Positions 4,178 through 6,401 of a DNA stretch of 6,401 nucleotides are shown here, piece by piece. Source of the stretch: Anaerolineae bacterium (lineage in GTDB: Bacteria > Chloroflexota > Anaerolineae > Aggregatilineales > UBA3940); NCBI GenBank assembly GCA_020852775.1, contig JADZAD010000191.1, positions 1-6,401 of the forward strand, given 5' to 3'. The translations under genes and the position numbers were made by a program. The notes beneath the pieces are model-generated. The model saw nothing but the letters and a program-made list of their open reading frames with translations, made no database searches and was not told the origin of the DNA. Within the stretch, counting starts at the first letter, position 1. Each line of letters opens with the position of its first letter.

Positions 4178-6401
4178 ATGGAACATCGGCAGCGGCCAGA
4201 GCAGCCCGCTTCGGATAGACCGGTTCAGGACACCCCCCCGCTGGCCGGGGTGTGGCGCCGGATGTTCCCATCCGTCGCCTCCATTCGATCCAAGATCATC
4301 ATCCCCTATTTCGTGCTGACCCTGATCGTTGCCGGGCTCGGCATCTTCATCGTCACCCGCCTGATCGCCGGAAGCTTTGAGGAGCGCTTCACTAACCAGC
4401 TTCTTGAGGCAGGGCGCGTCGCGGCAGACGGCATCGTCCGGCAGGAGAGTTCGCATCTCACCGCGCTGCGTCCGATGGCGCTCACCGAGGGGATTCCGCA
4501 GGCTATTATCGACCGCGACGCGGAGCAGATCGTCAGCCTGATCGAAGTGCATGCCTTCAATGCCAACCTCGACAGTGTGATGGTGCTGGATGGCGCAGGC
4601 AACCTGATCGTCCGGTTGGATGCCGTGCGTGCAACCAACCCACAGGTGATCGACCGCTACCAGTACTCCTCCGGTGGAAGCTACGCGCAGATGCCGATCG
4701 TATCGTCCGTACTGGCAGGCATCATTGATCAGCGTGGAGACAAATACGCAGGCCTCGCGGACACCCCCGCCGGGCCGGTGCTTTACACCAGCGCACCCGT
4801 TTATCGGGTGGATGTGGATACCACCGATCGGGATTTCGCAGGCGTGATCGTGGTGGGCACCAGTCTCAACCGTATTCTTGCCAACCTGAAATCCGAATCA
4901 CTGGCTGATATCACAGTGTACACCGCGCCCGACATGATGGTCGCCAGCACCCTGCCCGGCTGGCAGCAGCCTGCCGAATACGCAAGCCTCCTGCCCGGTG
5001 AAGACCTGTATCGTGAAGCGGTGGAAAGCCCGGAACTGACGCCCCTCACCGATCTCGCAGATATCACCCTTTTCGGGCGATCATACCGTGCCGCTTACGC
5101 GCCAATGACAATCCGCAGCAATGTCGTCGGCGTGATGGGCATCCTTCTGCCGAGCAGTTTTGTCGTACAGGCCGTCGGCACCAGCCGCGATACCTTCGTG
5201 CTGATCTTTGCCGGGGCTACTGTGCTCACCGTGCTGGTCGGGGTTGTGATCGCGCGGCAGATCGTCCGCCCCGTGCAGGAACTTGTTATGCTGACCCAGG
5301 CGATTACGCACGGAGACCTCACACGGCGTGCCAACATCCGGACGGGCGACGAAGTCGGCCTGCTCGCGGAGAGCTTCAACCAGATGACGTCACGCCTGCA
5401 GCAGTACACGAACGCCCTTGAAGAGGAGAATGCCCGCACGAACGCGATCCTCGACAGTATCGCCGATGGCGTGATTGTGCGCACGCTCGACGGCAGCGTA
5501 ATGCAGTCCAACCCCGCCGCTGACCGCCTCCTGACCGACAACGAAGGCCACATCGACCATAGTTTTCTGGATACCTTTGCCGCCAGGCGGGGGCCGAAAG
5601 CACCGACCACCACCCTCGAAATCGGCGAACGCACCATCAGCGTCAGCGCCGCGGAGGTGGTGCTGCCTGACCGTGACGTGATTGGGCAGGTACTGGTGCT
5701 GCGTGACATCACCCGTGAAACGATGGATGCGCGTACCAGAGACAACTTCCTCAACCAGATCGGCCACGAACTTCGTACCCCGCTGACATCACTTCAGGCC
5801 GCCGCCGAGGTGTTGTACTCGTACAGCGAGCGCCTGTCCGGTGAGATGCGCAGCCGCGCCGCCGGGCTGGTCTTCCAGCAGACCCGCGGCCTGACCGAGA
5901 TGATCAACCAGATCATCGACATCACCGCCGTTCAGAGCAGTATTCTCAACCTCAAACAGGTCAGAGTCGAGATCAGCCCGATGATCATCGATACCATCAA
6001 CGAGATGAGGATCGAAGTCGCGCCCACTGTGCTGACTTACAAGCCTGACCCGGCGCAGCCAACCCTGTTTGTCGAGGTGGACCGCCGCCGCCTGATGAAT
6101 GCCCTCTCAGCGTTGATCAAGAACGCCAGCCAGTACAGCCCCGAGGGCAGTGAGATCACCATACAGGTCAGGAGCGGGCCGAAGTCCGTCGCCATCTTCG
6201 TGCTGGATCAGGGCGCGGGCATCTCTGTGGAAGACCTGCCTCACATCTTCGATCGCTTCTTCCGCGGAAATCCAGTCGGGCGTGATGGCAAGCCGATTGA
6301 CGTGCGCGGCCTCGGTCAGGGACTGTATATCGTCAAGTCGGTCATCGAAGCGCACGGCGGCTCTGTGGAGGTCAGCACCAAGGCAGGAGAAGGTTCTACC
6401 T
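4178..6401 (+). CDS. Membrane sensor histidine kinase (Cache-like sensor, HAMP, PAS), 3' end cut
   Basis: I read 741 open codons from the ATG at 4178, with no stop before the window ends. Residues 1-38 are cytoplasmic; membrane segment 1 is about 40-60. An extracytoplasmic region (about 65-337) resembles Cache-type ligand sensors, with VMVLDGAGNLIVRLD and a later GVIVVGTSLNRIL stretch. Membrane segment 2 is about 339-359. HAMP (360-412) has RPVQEL and DEVG (391-394). PAS is about 418-512, from AILDSIADGVI to VLRDITRE. HisKA has His530 in GHELRTPL, the autophosphorylation site. The ATPase domain shows the N box with Asn649, DQGAGI (Asp677, Gly679, Gly681), FDRFFRG, and the GLGQGLYIV lid. Only the last residues appear to be missing, since the end reads EVSTKAGEGST as in typical C-termini. 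The gene follows the regulator by 35 bases, with AGAGG at 4164-4168 as the likely ribosome-binding site; a start at the ATG at 4262 is a weaker alternative. Likely partner: the upstream receiver. The ligand is unknown. Confidence 0.95.
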   Translation, partial: MEHRQRPEQPASDRPVQDTPPLAGVWRRMFPSVASIRSKIIIPYFVLTLIVAGLGIFIVTRLIAGSFEERFTNQLLEAGRVAADGIVRQESSHLTALRPMALTEGIPQAIIDRDAEQIVSLIEVHAFNANLDSVMVLDGAGNLIVRLDAVRATNPQVIDRYQYSSGGSYAQMPIVSSVLAGIIDQRGDKYAGLADTPAGPVLYTSAPVYRVDVDTTDRDFAGVIVVGTSLNRILANLKSESLADITVYTAPDMMVASTLPGWQQPAEYASLLPGEDLYREAVESPELTPLTDLADITLFGRSYRAAYAPMTIRSNVVGVMGILLPSSFVVQAVGTSRDTFVLIFAGATVLTVLVGVVIARQIVRPVQELVMLTQAITHGDLTRRANIRTGDEVGLLAESFNQMTSRLQQYTNALEEENARTNAILDSIADGVIVRTLDGSVMQSNPAADRLLTDNEGHIDHSFLDTFAARRGPKAPTTTLEIGERTISVSAAEVVLPDRDVIGQVLVLRDITRETMDARTRDNFLNQIGHELRTPLTSLQAAAEVLYSYSERLSGEMRSRAAGLVFQQTRGLTEMINQIIDITAVQSSILNLKQVRVEISPMIIDTINEMRIEVAPTVLTYKPDPAQPTLFVEVDRRRLMNALSALIKNASQYSPEGSEITIQVRSGPKSVAIFVLDQGAGISVEDLPHIFDRFFRGNPVGRDGKPIDVRGLGQGLYIVKSVIEAHGGSVEVSTKAGEGST

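Noticed and set aside
3590..4552. A 320-codon open frame on the minus strand, Gly/Ala/Ser-rich
   Set aside because: It is antisense to the receiver tail and the start of the kinase. Its length follows from GC-rich Ala/Pro codons read in reverse, and it has no recognisable domain.

Overview
The window is bacterial chromosomal DNA of high GC content. The minus strand carries cell-wall and division genes, and the plus strand carries a diverging two-component signalling pair. The pairing of ddl with ftsQ is typical of a division/cell-wall (dcw) cluster. Together with a Tat-exported L,D-transpeptidase and a response regulator with a long Ala/Pro tail, it suggests a free-living GC-rich bacterium. 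A Chloroflexota (Anaerolineae-like) origin is my best guess, but it rests on gene style and not on any marker I can prove.

Layout, minus strand, in order of transcription (high to low coordinates): a Tat-signal L,D-transpeptidase (1944-3041); a consensus sigma-70-type promoter (1909-1936); tRNA-Phe(GAA) (1816-1888); an intrinsic terminator (1781-1808); a short ddl leader able to form two competing hairpins (1733-1771); D-alanine--D-alanine ligase (611-1732); and ftsQ, which overlaps ddl by 14 bases and runs off the left edge (1-624). Plus strand: a candidate promoter with an overlapping inverted repeat (3128-3156), a receiver-only response regulator (3249-4142), and a large membrane sensor histidine kinase (4178 to beyond the right edge).

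How they work together: Ddl makes the D-Ala-D-Ala dipeptide for peptidoglycan precursors. FtsQ is the membrane scaffold of the divisome. The L,D-transpeptidase makes or modifies peptidoglycan crosslinks outside the membrane. The kinase (Cache-like extracytoplasmic sensor, HAMP, PAS, HisKA, HATPase) most likely phosphorylates the adjacent receiver. That receiver has no DNA-binding domain, so its output is probably protein-protein signalling. No mobile element, CRISPR array or clearly new system is visible. The most unusual points are the alternative hairpins at the ddl start, the lack of a visible ddl promoter, and the long low-complexity tail of the response regulator.
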